Virus record (IMG/VR): IMGVR_UViG_3300021478_000028
Location: 1 to 64,000 of that record
From: a virus
Reading direction: 5' to 3' (one strand)
Length of the DNA: 64,000 nucleotides
The notes under the pieces were generated by a model, which searched no databases, was not told the DNA's origin, and worked only from the letters and a program-made list of their open reading frames with translations. Of the stretch, positions 1 through 7,712 are shown one piece after another (position 1 is the first letter of the stretch; every line of letters starts with the position of its first letter). Position numbers and translations under genes: made by a program.

Positions 1-806
1 GCGGCGCCAACCCCGCCAGCGCCGCCAGCTGTGCCCTGTGCTCCTGTTGCTCCTGTTGGTCCCCCTGGCCCCGTGGCGCCAACGCCGCCAACACCACCCG
101 CTGTGCCCTGTGCTCCCGTTGCTCCTGTTGCTCCCCCTGGCCCCGTGGCGCCAACACCGCCAACGCCCCCAGCTGTGCCCTGTGCTCCTGTTGCTCCTGT
201 TGCTCCTATTGCTCCCGTTGGTCCCCCTGGCCCCGTGGTTCCAGCAGCCCCTTGTGCCCCGGTGGGACCTGCGCTTCCAGGAGATCCCGGGCTTCCGGCC
301 GTGCCTTGAGACCCCGTGGGGCCTGTAGCGCCAACGCCGCCAGCCGCCCCCTGACCTCCAGTTGCACCCTGCCCCGTGGGGCCAGTAGGACCCGTAGCCC
401 CAACCGCGCTTTGACCCGTCGGCCCCGTTGGCCCTCCTGCTGGTCCGGCCGCACCCGTCGGCCCAGTACCCCCGCTTCCGGTAGGCCCGGTCGCACCCGT
501 AGGCCCGCTCCCGATAACGGTCGATGTCCCCGTCATCGGCACAGTGTAAAACTGAATGGTGTCCGTTTTGATCTGCGTATCAGAACTCGTTATCTGAATA
601 ACAACATCAAAAATATCACCATCCACACCGTCCTGCACAAAGAAAAATACCCGCGTCGTGCTGAATGAAACATTGCTGATGACAGCATTCGAGGACGACG
701 CGGTAACGGTCGCGGCAACAAGCCGCTGCCCCGTCTCCAGCCAGTCGGTGTAATCCACAATCCGCTGGCGAATGTCGTTGACGGTCAGCGGTTGGCGTCC
801 GAGCAT
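1..806 (-). CDS. Collagen-like virion/fibre protein, N-terminal part (cut by left edge)
   Basis: Starts at an ATG at 804-806 and reads leftward off the window, so it is partial (about 268 codons seen). The first ~110 residues are a non-repetitive domain (begins [14 protein letters not shown]) with alternating hydrophobic strands, as in Ig-like virion domains. After it comes an uninterrupted Gly-X-Y tract rich in GPTGATG and GAQGTAGG units. The DNA of the tract is itself repetitive: a ~54-base GCC-rich unit recurs at about 40-230. The N-domain layout resembles the collagen-like protein at 60264-61211. A GAGAGG lies just before the ATG but the spacing is short. Probably a trimeric fibre or head-decoration protein. 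Collagen-like tracts are common in phage fibres. Confidence 0.8.
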   Translation of the reverse strand, partial: MLGRQPLTVNDIRQRIVDYTDWLETGQRLVAATVTASSSNAVISNVSFSTTRVFFFVQDGVDGDIFDVVIQITSSDTQIKTDTIQFYTVPMTGTSTVIGSGPTGATGPTGSGGTGPTGAAGPAGGPTGPTGQSAVGATGPTGPTGQGATGGQGAAGGVGATGPTGSQGTAGSPGSPGSAGPTGAQGAAGTTGPGGPTGAIGATGATGAQGTAGGVGGVGATGPGGATGATGAQGTAGGVGGVGATGPGGPTGATGAQGTAGGAGGVGA

Positions 807-855
807 GGTCCTCTCAGATAAAGACAGCGGGGGCGGCTAGACCCCCGCCAAGTTG

Positions 856-878
856 GACGGGGATCGTCAGACCCCGTC
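856..878 (-). terminator. Hairpin downstream of the major capsid gene
   Basis: GACGGGG (856-862) pairs with CCCCGTC (872-878), just past the capsid stop on the minus strand. There is no clear U-run, so this may be a 3' stability hairpin rather than a true intrinsic terminator. Confidence 0.4.
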
Positions 879-894
879 TAGGGAGGGCCTGGTA

Positions 895-1905
895 CTAGCT
901 ATTTGGAGTGACTATGGCTTGAACAAGTGCTTTACCATCAAGGATTTGGTAGCCATAGACCTGTAGCCCACGGAGGATTTGTCCGAAGACCATCTCACTT
1001 CTTAACGTTTCTACTTTGGAGACTTGGCTGGCAAAAGTTAACCCATGAGCGTGGCCAGCGAAGATCGGCCACGAGCCGGCGTTGAAGTTGGCCGCGTCAG
1101 TGCTGTTGTTTGGCAGCAGGTTCGAGATGTAGATCGTGAAGCGATCGACCTCGCCCAGCCTTCCGTTGCGCAGCATCGAGACGGCGTCGCCGGACAGATA
1201 GGCCTGACGCAGTTCGCTTTGTTTGATCATGCGACCTGCCCAAGAGGGCATGACGACCCATCTGCCAACCTCGGGGACGTTGTATTCGTCCAGGCACTGG
1301 CCCATGCGCATAAGGACATCGAGAATTTCGATGTCACCCGTGCCGGGGTTTTTCCCGACGACCGAGAGCGGCGTTGCCTTTACGCCGAGGTTGATGCTGC
1401 CGCTGATGATGCCGGCCGTGGCCCCTTGATTGCCGGCAGCCATGCCTCCGACGATGCCGTCGAGGACTTCGGTGTCTACGGTGATCTTTAATTGCTGGGC
1501 AGCATCATCGGACCACATAGAGAGCAGGTTGAGGTCCGACTGCAACTCCATCACATCGTCGAGGACGAGCGAGAAATAATACCCGTTCCCAATGTACAAC
1601 TCCACCGAACCGCCAATCGGGCGGTCGAGACCGAGCAGGCCGTCAGCCTTGTACGGATGGATGCTGATCGTCGGCTTCGTGCGGATTTTCACACGATCGC
1701 CGTAGTTACGAATTTCGCCTTCGTAGTCTGTGTTGCTGATCGCGGCCAAAACGGTTGAGGCATAAAATTTCTCAACCAATTTTCCCGACCATATTTCAGG
1801 AATAAAGCCTGTGGATTGCAGCAGGTTACCGGTGCTGCCTACCGGGTAGATAGCCGGGGTACTGCCTGACGTTGCGCCAGGAAAACCCGCACTCGGGATA
1901 GCCAT
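895..1905 (-). CDS. Major capsid protein
   Basis: 336 residues. A Gly/Ser/Pro-rich N-terminal arm is followed by a region typical of phage coat proteins: KFYASTVLAAIS at about 46-57, then NYGDRVKIRTKP at about 67-78. This NYGD(R/T)V pattern is seen in HK97-fold coat proteins of podoviruses. The rest contains the long central helix region (about 115-155) and the beta-rich C-terminal half expected of the fold. It lies directly downstream of the scaffold gene, the standard order. The ATG is preceded by a hairpin that includes the ribosome-binding region (1908-1931). A truncated relative of residues 46-80 lies upstream at 3115-3369. The identification is from family pattern and context. Confidence 0.85.
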   Translation of the reverse strand: MAIPSAGFPGATSGSTPAIYPVGSTGNLLQSTGFIPEIWSGKLVEKFYASTVLAAISNTDYEGEIRNYGDRVKIRTKPTISIHPYKADGLLGLDRPIGGSVELYIGNGYYFSLVLDDVMELQSDLNLLSMWSDDAAQQLKITVDTEVLDGIVGGMAAGNQGATAGIISGSINLGVKATPLSVVGKNPGTGDIEILDVLMRMGQCLDEYNVPEVGRWVVMPSWAGRMIKQSELRQAYLSGDAVSMLRNGRLGEVDRFTIYISNLLPNNSTDAANFNAGSWPIFAGHAHGLTFASQVSKVETLRSEMVFGQILRGLQVYGYQILDGKALVQAIVTPNS

Positions 1906-1907
1906 GA

Positions 1908-1931
1908 GCGGCCCCTGTGTTTAGGGGCCGC
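1908..1931 (-). promoter_or_regulatory. Hairpin covering the capsid gene ribosome-binding site
   Basis: Nine perfect base pairs: GCGGCCCCT (1908-1916) with AGGGGCCGC (1923-1931), loop of six. In the minus-strand mRNA the 3' arm carries the AGGGGCC that would act as Shine-Dalgarno, two bases before the capsid ATG. Could limit translation, or be an mRNA processing or stability element. Confidence 0.55.
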
Positions 1932-1959
1932 CGCATTTCAGTGCGTGAGCGCCCCTGGG

Positions 1960-2949
1960 TTAACGGACGCGCCCTTCTCGACCTGCGGCAATGATGAGGG
2001 CCTCGTCGGCCATCTTTTGCTGTTCACGTCCGTTGTAGGCGCCACGGCGCACATCGGCATAGAACCGGTCTACCTGGGCACGAGTGAATACGGGTCCGTT
2101 GCCAGCGGGGGCTGGGGTACCTGCGGCTGGTCTGGCCCTGCCAGGGGTTGCTATCGATTCGAGAGTGATTGCGGCCTGCCGGTTGGGAGCGCTGGGCTGC
2201 GCCGGAGGCGGGGCACTCTCGATCTGACCCGTGGCGGCTTCATCTTGGATGAAACCCTTGTAGAACGCGGCGACCCGCGGGGCATTTCCCGCATTGGCCG
2301 CCTCGGTCAACATCTGCTTCCGTAGCACTCCGGAATAAATGTCCGGTAAATTCAGCCACTGCATGAAACGGGGATCGGCATAAACCTGCCGCCAGGCGGG
2401 CACTTGGGAGTCGAGAAAGGAGGTCATGGTGCTGTGGCTTTGCTGTGCCACTATGTGGCGCAGGCGTTCGTTCTCCTGCTCCAAGGCGGACAATTTCGGG
2501 GTGATGGCCTGCTGTGCTGCTCGTTGGGTGAAATCGATCAGGTCGCGCCCGTAATTCTGTTCATCCTCCGGAGTAAGAAACGTGGGGGGCGCCTGTCCAT
2601 TTGCCGGCACCCGCTGGCCTTGCAGCCGGATCAGCTCGTTGCCCATCTCGGTGAGCTGCCGTTGCAAGTCGCCGACGGTCTGCTGGTATCGTCCCTGCAG
2701 CCCATGGAACCTCCGTTCCCAGGTCTGCTCCTCCTCTTGCCGCGGGGCAGTCTGAGGCTGCGGTTCTGGTTGAGGTTCTTGTGGGGTTGGAGCAGCCGCG
2801 GCCTCTGGAGCTGGTTGCTCTGGCGGCGGTGTGTAGAAGGCCTCGGCACGCTCTGCGGCCTCTTGGACCTGCTTGGGAACCTTGACCGATTCATCGATCG
2901 GCAGCTTGGGGGTTGTCGGTGACTCCCTCTCCACTTCTATATTGGCCAT
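1960..2949 (-). CDS. Capsid scaffolding protein (putative)
   Basis: 329 residues from the ATG at 2947-2949, chosen because AGGAG sits seven bases upstream; an earlier in-frame start would add eight residues without a better site. It has a long Pro/Glu/Ala/Gln-rich N-terminal region (about 1-90), a helical, probably coiled-coil middle (leucine/glutamine-rich, about 75-170) and a basic C-terminal tail (ends GREGRVR), as scaffolds of this type show. It lies immediately upstream of the capsid gene. No sequence-specific catalytic motif is visible. The call rests on composition and position. Confidence 0.7.
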   Translation of the reverse strand: MANIEVERESPTTPKLPIDESVKVPKQVQEAAERAEAFYTPPPEQPAPEAAAAPTPQEPQPEPQPQTAPRQEEEQTWERRFHGLQGRYQQTVGDLQRQLTEMGNELIRLQGQRVPANGQAPPTFLTPEDEQNYGRDLIDFTQRAAQQAITPKLSALEQENERLRHIVAQQSHSTMTSFLDSQVPAWRQVYADPRFMQWLNLPDIYSGVLRKQMLTEAANAGNAPRVAAFYKGFIQDEAATGQIESAPPPAQPSAPNRQAAITLESIATPGRARPAAGTPAPAGNGPVFTRAQVDRFYADVRRGAYNGREQQKMADEALIIAAGREGRVR

Positions 2950-3176
2950 CAGGTTCTCCTGTGTTTGTCGCACTCCTCCAGCACGCGCAGCATCACGCGC
3001 GCGGTGAGCGCCCGTCCTTGCATTCGCAGAACATCGTCGTTGCCCGCATCGGTAACATCGAGTGCAAGGTCCGCGACGTAGGCTCGAAGGGCCGCCAGGA
3101 ATTCAGCAAACTGCTCAGGAGCTGCGTTTCGGAGGAACAGCGCTCTCTGGGTCAACTCGTTGGTCGATGCCGTCAT
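2949..3176 (-). CDS. Small virion-module protein, unknown function
   Basis: 75 residues from MTASTNELTQ; an in-frame start ten residues earlier (3206) is possible. Mostly alpha-helical, with leucine/alanine-rich amphipathic segments and no recognised domain. Its stop TGA overlaps the scaffold ATG (TGATG), implying translational coupling. Its 5' part overlaps the 3' end of the capsid-like fragment gene at 3115-3369 in another frame. Helical proteins of this size next to scaffolds are common, but I cannot assign a role. Confidence 0.6.
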   Translation of the reverse strand: MTASTNELTQRALFLRNAAPEQFAEFLAALRAYVADLALDVTDAGNDDVLRMQGRALTARVMLRVLEECDKHRRT

Positions 3177-3369
3177 TGGCTGCTTGTTCACGCGCGAGCA
3201 TGGCAAAAATGGCGATCTCCGGCATGAGACTTAGCGCTGGGTTTGGCCGAGGCTGAAACCTCACACGGTCGCCAAGATTGAGCATTTTGTCTTCGTAGTC
3301 GATCTCACTGATAGCGGCGAGAACATTCAAATTGTAGAACCTGCGGCGTTTTGCTGGATTATTCTTCAT
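3115..3369 (-). CDS. Truncated capsid-protein-like ORF
   Basis: 84 residues from MKNNPAKRRR; GGAG lies about ten bases before the ATG and the start overlaps the preceding gene's end. Residues ~11-43 align with residues ~47-79 of the major capsid protein in this window: F-Y, VLAAIS, DYE, N, GDRV and P are shared, about 17 identities in 33. After that it diverges and ends in an unrelated Arg/Ser tail that overlaps the next gene. It lacks the rest of a coat protein. Either a decayed duplicate of the capsid gene or a retained short protein derived from it. It keeps an open frame and a plausible ribosome-binding site, so I list it as a CDS with caution. Confidence 0.5.
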   Translation of the reverse strand: MKNNPAKRRRFYNLNVLAAISEIDYEDKMLNLGDRVRFQPRPNPALSLMPEIAIFAMLAREQAANDGIDQRVDPESAVPPKRSS

Positions 3370-3682
3370 CTGGTGGAACTCCAGGCATTGGCGCAGCACC
3401 GGGCATCCCCGCACCGGTGCCTGGACCCAGAGCGCTGGCAAGATCGCTCACGCTGGGCGCGCCCGCGGAAGGAGCGCCAATAGGGGGCGTCGCCTTGCCG
3501 TAATCGTTCATGGTCCGGTCCATGGGGTCACCCTCGGTCAGCTTGCTCAGGGCCTGCCGCGATGGCAGCGTCTCCTCGGTCGCGCCCTTGCCCTTGTGCA
3601 TGGTGATCCCGTGCCCTGGCCGGCCACGGCGCTGCCCGCCGCCGCCGACCTTCAATGGGGTCATGTGCTTTTTGAAAGCCAT
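3359..3682 (-). CDS. Small basic virion-associated protein, unknown
   Basis: 107 residues. Lys/Arg/Gly-rich N-terminus (MAFKKHMTPLKVGGGGQRRG), then a middle with MNDYGKATPP and a Gly/Ala/Pro-rich acidic end. The NYGKGITPM segment of the next upstream gene resembles its NDYGKATPP, so the two may be related. Part of the tightly packed minus-strand structural operon (12-base gap to the upstream stop region, overlap with the capsid-like fragment downstream). No known domain; perhaps DNA- or head-associated from its charge. Confidence 0.6.
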   Translation of the reverse strand: MAFKKHMTPLKVGGGGQRRGRPGHGITMHKGKGATEETLPSRQALSKLTEGDPMDRTMNDYGKATPPIGAPSAGAPSVSDLASALGPGTGAGMPGAAPMPGVPPDEE

Positions 3683-3684
3683 GG

Positions 3685-3873
3685 TCAGCCACCCAATATC
3701 TTGGGGATGAGAGGACCGCCCTTAGGCATGGTTGGAGCTGCGGACATAGGGGTAATCCCCTTGCCGTAGTTCCGCGCCTCGATCGGCTTCATGCGCGGCG
3801 CCGCCATGATCGCCTTGTTGGGGTCCATCGGCTTTGGCGCGGGCACCGGCCTTGGCGGCTTCGGGAGTGCCAT
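3685..3873 (-). CDS. Small Pro/Lys-rich protein, unknown
   Basis: 62 residues from the ATG that overlaps the upstream stop as TGATG. It is proline- and methionine-rich with a basic character, and carries ARNYGKGITPM. Nothing identifies a function. Coupled between two other short genes of the structural operon. Confidence 0.55.
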   Translation of the reverse strand: MALPKPPRPVPAPKPMDPNKAIMAAPRMKPIEARNYGKGITPMSAAPTMPKGGPLIPKILGG

Positions 3874-4094
3874 CAACGCGCGCCTGTCTGTCCAGATTTC
3901 GCGGGCTGGGAGCCAGTGAACCCGAACATTTTGCCGGAGCCCCCGGTTGCAAACTTTCCACCGCTGCCGCTGGTATCGTGCCCGGTCTCGCCCTCCTCCT
4001 GCTCGGCCGCATACTGCTGCGGGAACATCTTGGTATTTCCGCCCTTGGCGAACGTCACATCGTGCTCAGACTTTTCCTTTGTCATCTTCGCCAT
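3873..4094 (-). CDS. Small Gly/Lys-rich phage protein (KGGNTKMF type)
   Basis: 73 residues; AGGAG precedes the ATG by about seven bases. It contains two related Gly-rich motifs, FAKGGNTKMFP and ATGGSGKMFGF, of a kind I recall from small uncharacterised genes in podophage structural modules. No catalytic residues. The gene starts the run of four short overlapping genes that leads into the scaffold/capsid pair; a 54-base gap separates it from the sugar-transfer island. Confidence 0.6.
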   Translation of the reverse strand: MAKMTKEKSEHDVTFAKGGNTKMFPQQYAAEQEEGETGHDTSGSGGKFATGGSGKMFGFTGSQPAKSGQTGAR

Positions 4095-4148
4095 CGCGCT
4101 TCTCCTTCATTTTCGGCCACAGGATACGGCCAAGGAGTTAATAGCACA

Positions 4149-4916
4149 TTAAGGCCGCTGGCTTTCCTTCCACGCCTTGGACAAGTTCTCATAGCTGTCC
4201 ACCGCACAGATCGTGCGCTGGTTTTCGGTAGCCCACGGCCACCGCGGCACCTGCGCGCCGGGGTACTGCGTCATGAAATAGATGAACGGAACCCGGCTGA
4301 ACATGGCCATTGCCACCGGGCCGTTCGACACGAAGAAGTTCATTTTGGCGCACTGGTACAGCCCCATCCTCACATCCAATTTGAGCGAGGCGTCTGGGCA
4401 AACGAGAAAATCTTCGAGTGGTTCTCTGGCCTTGGCTGTATCGCGCACGAAAATCACCCGCTCGCCCTTGCTGCACAGATCGACTGCAAACTTTTTCCAT
4501 TCCCGCAGGTTGCTGTTGCGATGCGGCCAATACAGGACTTCCCGCAACGTGATAACTACCGGCGACTGTCCGACAGGTACTCCAATGTGGTCTACATGCA
4601 GTCGCGGCACCTCCTCGCCCCACCTGGCCGCTGCCGCGATCTCATTCAGGAAAAGTTCAACCGACAAGAATAGCGGCTTGAATGGCAATTCGCCATTCTC
4701 GCTCTCGTCCTCCACGGCGTCGATCATGGGCAGCAGTGGACGAAATACGTTGTTGAGCCACGCTTCCGCCTTTGCGCTATCGACATTTATGAACCTAATC
4801 CGCAACGGTGCGGGCGCCTTATGCCGCTGCCTGGCCATTTCCGCATGGATCAGCCAAATCAAAAACTCGAAGCTCAGGGGATTCGTGGCGAGGTCGTACT
4901 CGAAAAGGTTATTCAT
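4149..4916 (-). CDS. Putative GT-B-like glycosyltransferase
   Basis: 255 residues from MNNLFEYDL; the start is fixed by a TGATG overlap with the upstream gene. The C-terminal half has the alternating strand/helix pattern of a GT-B nucleotide-sugar-binding domain, including KGERVIFVRDT, then a region with CAKMNFFVSNGPVAMAMFSRVPFIYF, which resembles the 'seen but powerless to move' Gly-containing donor-site loop of heptosyltransferase-like enzymes. The N-terminal half is less recognisable. It is the last gene of a four-gene island (two other putative glycosyltransferases, one methyltransferase, one small protein) inside the virion operon. The substrate is unknown; virion or host-surface glycan are both possible. 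Confidence 0.5.
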   Translation of the reverse strand: MNNLFEYDLATNPLSFEFLIWLIHAEMARQRHKAPAPLRIRFINVDSAKAEAWLNNVFRPLLPMIDAVEDESENGELPFKPLFLSVELFLNEIAAAARWGEEVPRLHVDHIGVPVGQSPVVITLREVLYWPHRNSNLREWKKFAVDLCSKGERVIFVRDTAKAREPLEDFLVCPDASLKLDVRMGLYQCAKMNFFVSNGPVAMAMFSRVPFIYFMTQYPGAQVPRWPWATENQRTICAVDSYENLSKAWKESQRP

Positions 4917-5587
4917 CAACGAATGTCGGCATATTCCAGTTTTCGGTAATTCGTGAACAGCGAAGCATCGTGATTCGCCCGATACCAGAACAGAGGCGGT
5001 CCCATCCCTCGCTGCTCCATGCGGGCGAGGGTGTTGACTTCCCAAGAGACGTTATTCGTCTCTCGCAAATGCCGTTTATAATCCTGTTTCATTGCCGTAT
5101 CGAGCGCGACAACATGCGCTCGCGGCACGACCCAGACACCTCCAGCAAAGCGCCAGCACGGCCATTCATCGCGATATTCATAATCCCGCTCCCAGGAGCC
5201 AGGGAGGGTTACTGCACGCTCGCCGGCGGCCCGCTTCATGAAGTCCCGGATGATCCTGCCGGTCACGCCGCGAAGATGAAAAATCCCGACATCCAGCCAC
5301 ACCAGGACCTCGGCGAGGTGGGCAACCGTCGTGAGCCATTCCGACTTCTGAGCTTGCACGCAGTGATAGGCCACAGAGTTTTTGGCAGGGTTCTCTGCTA
5401 CCGAATGCGTGAATGTCTTTCCGCGCTCCCGCAGGTACCTGTAGAGCCAGCAACCTTCCAACTCGCCCTCCAGGCAAACCAGTGGAATATCGGTTTCCAA
5501 CAATCGCACAAGCAAATCCCGGTATTGCTCGGGCGTGCGTGGATGCCCCGGGATTGGAACGTAAGCGGTTACAGCAACGATTTTCAT
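4916..5587 (-). CDS. Putative glycosyltransferase (HtrL/YibB-like)
   Basis: 223 residues beginning MKIVAVTAYVPIPGHPR. The N-terminal strand followed by EQYRDLLVRLLETDIPLVCLEG, the central WLTTVAHLAEVLVWLDVGIF with its acidic D in a hydrophobic strand, and a later W-rich segment (YRDEWPCWRFAGGVWV) fit the HtrL/YibB-type GT-A-like fold, where the WLD-G motif stands in for DxD. ATG overlaps the upstream stop as ATGA and its own stop overlaps the next start as TGATG, so the three genes are co-translated. Family assignment is from remembered motif pattern. Confidence 0.5.
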   Translation of the reverse strand: MKIVAVTAYVPIPGHPRTPEQYRDLLVRLLETDIPLVCLEGELEGCWLYRYLRERGKTFTHSVAENPAKNSVAYHCVQAQKSEWLTTVAHLAEVLVWLDVGIFHLRGVTGRIIRDFMKRAAGERAVTLPGSWERDYEYRDEWPCWRFAGGVWVVPRAHVVALDTAMKQDYKRHLRETNNVSWEVNTLARMEQRGMGPPLFWYRANHDASLFTNYRKLEYADIR

Positions 5588-5745
5588 TTCTCATCGAGAG
5601 GCTTCGACGCTTCGACAATTTTATACCCGGCAACCTCCAAATCATGCAGCACGGCATAGGCAAGACCAGTGGCGTCCACCAAATTTGGGGCGGCCCAATC
5701 TCTAAGTGCCTGCTCAACTCGCTCTCGAATTGTCATCGGTGTCAT
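5584..5745 (-). CDS. Short helical protein in the sugar-transfer island
   Basis: 53 residues, MTPMTIRERVEQALRDWAAPN, then a Val/Ala/Leu-rich helix and an acidic/basic end (SKPLDEK). Both ends overlap neighbours by ATGA, so it is clearly a translated link in the operon. The second ATG (5734-5736) is an alternative start. No known domain. Confidence 0.65.
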   Translation of the reverse strand: MTPMTIRERVEQALRDWAAPNLVDATGLAYAVLHDLEVAGYKIVEASKPLDEK

Positions 5746-7703
5746 CCGTCTAGAAACTTCGCGACTTCGTCAGAGAAAAGCCTGGCTATCCTGGCCTCAC
5801 AGTCACGCACCCCGTAGGAGACTACCAACGAGCCGTCCATTGCTCTAGCCAGACCCATCGCATACTCGATCTGGCGATCGTGGAAAACAAATGGCCTGGA
5901 GAGCGCAGTCAGTTTGCCATGCAGGTCGATAACAGCGAATCGGTGCGAATAGTATCGCTTTCCGTTCCATGGATTAGGCCGCGCCTCGTGCACCAGGCCG
6001 AGCCAGCCGGACTCGAACGGAATGAATTGCGTTCCCCCGCCGATGTGGTTGGTAGCAAGCTTGGGAACTTCCTCAAGGACCTTCTGGCCTTCGGCATCGA
6101 TTATGGTGCCCAGCCGATAGACCCATTTCGCGCCCCTCCACGGCGCCCAGCTCTTCTCATGCTGTTTCTGCCAGCTCGGGATGACCTTCCACCAATCGGC
6201 GATGCGGTTACCCACAAGCTGGCCGACAATTTGTTCACACCACCCTTCCGGGTTCATCTCGCGCACGCAGGATGAGAACCAGATGCCGCTCCCGCTGGGA
6301 AACAAGCGCATGTCCTCGAAACCGCGCACGGCACCCCATTGCGGAGCAGGCATGTTGATGGGGTCGTGGATCTCCAGTTGCGATAGCCACGCCATATCCT
6401 TGGACAACCGCACCAGAAAATTACGAGTTACGATGGGATTGTCCGGGCCTAACTCGGCGTTGCCGTGGATGGCGTAGTGCCCGCTCTCGGTGATCTCATA
6501 GTTCACCGTGCGCACGATCGCGATGAAGCCGTCCCCGTCGCGCGCGATGGTTGGATTCATCGCCTTCCAGTCGTCATTGACATCGAACGGGAGCGGCTGC
6601 GAGGAGAAGCGCATATACTCCGACAACGGCCGCAGATAGTGGAACAGGTTGGTGCGCGCCTGCTCGCGGGTAACCTCAGGAGCCTCACGATCGAGCGCCA
6701 GGGCATCGCATTCACGGAAGGCCTCCGCCCGGGTTTCCGGCTGATAGAAGCCGGAGATCGAAAGCTCCTCGCGCAGCCCAAACCGGTAAACGAAGTCGGA
6801 AACGAACAGCGCATCCTTACTGTACGGAATTTTCATTCCCGCCAGCGTAAAATGCGTGGCCAGCATATGATTGCCTTGCTCACGGAAGTACTTAGCCAGA
6901 TCATAGAGCGTCTCGGCGCGCGATGGCCGCAGGTTCCAGGCCAAAAGCATCTGGTGGACGAACTTGGATTCGTCTCCCAGGCTCAAGACGCAGAAGGCAT
7001 AATTGTAGAGCGCATTCCACCTCTCCTGGTCCCAGCCACCGAGTTCCACGCACCGGGCATAGGCTTTGGCTGCATTCTCCCAGTCGCCGGAATCGCGATA
7101 GGACTGACCAAGGTAAAACCAGTAGCGTGTATTGTTAGGCTCGGTCTCCAGCACTTCGCGCAGCAACTTGATATCGCGTTCGAACTTTCCTGGCCGGTTG
7201 GCCCCGTCGGCATGATCGATGAAATACGGCCCCTCTAAAGCCTCAGATTGACTTTCGTCCAGATATTCATGCACCGGACTCAGGTATCGTGCTTTTGATT
7301 TACGATTTAACAGGCGCCGGTTCCAGTAATGGAGTCCGCCGGCTCGCTGCTGCATATCGTAAGACGCCACCCCTCTGGCAATACTTCGCTCAAAGGCATC
7401 CCGATCGGGAACCACCAATTCCATATCGGCATCTGATAAAACCAAGTAGTCGAATCCCAGACGAGATTCACGCGCAAGATCGAGAGCAGCATTCCTGGAT
7501 TGGGCAAAATCATGAAAGGCCACATGGCCCACCTCTAATGGCTTGTTGGCACCGTCGAAGCAACGCTGAATAATGCGGACGGTGTCGTCCGTTGAACCCG
7601 TATCCGCCACTATGCCACAATCGATATACGGCAGCAGGCTTTTTACGCACCGCTCTATAATCGCGCTTTCATTTTTAACTATGGCGTTCCAGGCGAGCTT
7701 CAC
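5742..7703 (-). CDS. Fusion: GT2 glycosyltransferase + TPR + GH130-like beta-propeller
   Basis: 653 residues. Residues ~1-180 are a GT2 (GT-A) domain: NAIVKNES at the start, the nucleotide-binding DTGSTDDT at ~34-41 and the metal-binding SDADMEL at ~90. Residues ~190-320 are TPR-like helices (YWFYLGQSYRDSGDWENAAKAYARC). Residues ~380-653 look like the five-bladed propeller of GH130-type mannoside phosphorylases and relatives: NPTIARDGDGFIAIVRTVNY, GFEDMRLF, GGGTQFIPFESGWLGLVHEA, YSHRFAVID, YAMGLARAMDGSLVVSYGVRD. GT2+TPR combinations are common in bacteria; the C-terminal propeller makes this unusual. It could transfer and trim or recognise the same glycan. GT2 certain, propeller likely. Confidence 0.75.
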   Translation of the reverse strand: MKLAWNAIVKNESAIIERCVKSLLPYIDCGIVADTGSTDDTVRIIQRCFDGANKPLEVGHVAFHDFAQSRNAALDLARESRLGFDYLVLSDADMELVVPDRDAFERSIARGVASYDMQQRAGGLHYWNRRLLNRKSKARYLSPVHEYLDESQSEALEGPYFIDHADGANRPGKFERDIKLLREVLETEPNNTRYWFYLGQSYRDSGDWENAAKAYARCVELGGWDQERWNALYNYAFCVLSLGDESKFVHQMLLAWNLRPSRAETLYDLAKYFREQGNHMLATHFTLAGMKIPYSKDALFVSDFVYRFGLREELSISGFYQPETRAEAFRECDALALDREAPEVTREQARTNLFHYLRPLSEYMRFSSQPLPFDVNDDWKAMNPTIARDGDGFIAIVRTVNYEITESGHYAIHGNAELGPDNPIVTRNFLVRLSKDMAWLSQLEIHDPINMPAPQWGAVRGFEDMRLFPSGSGIWFSSCVREMNPEGWCEQIVGQLVGNRIADWWKVIPSWQKQHEKSWAPWRGAKWVYRLGTIIDAEGQKVLEEVPKLATNHIGGGTQFIPFESGWLGLVHEARPNPWNGKRYYSHRFAVIDLHGKLTALSRPFVFHDRQIEYAMGLARAMDGSLVVSYGVRDCEARIARLFSDEVAKFLDG

Positions 7704-7712
7704 TGTCCCTCC

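Noticed and set aside
31-668. Plus-strand ORFs over the collagen-like tract
   Set aside because: Antisense shadows of GC-rich Gly-X-Y repeats.
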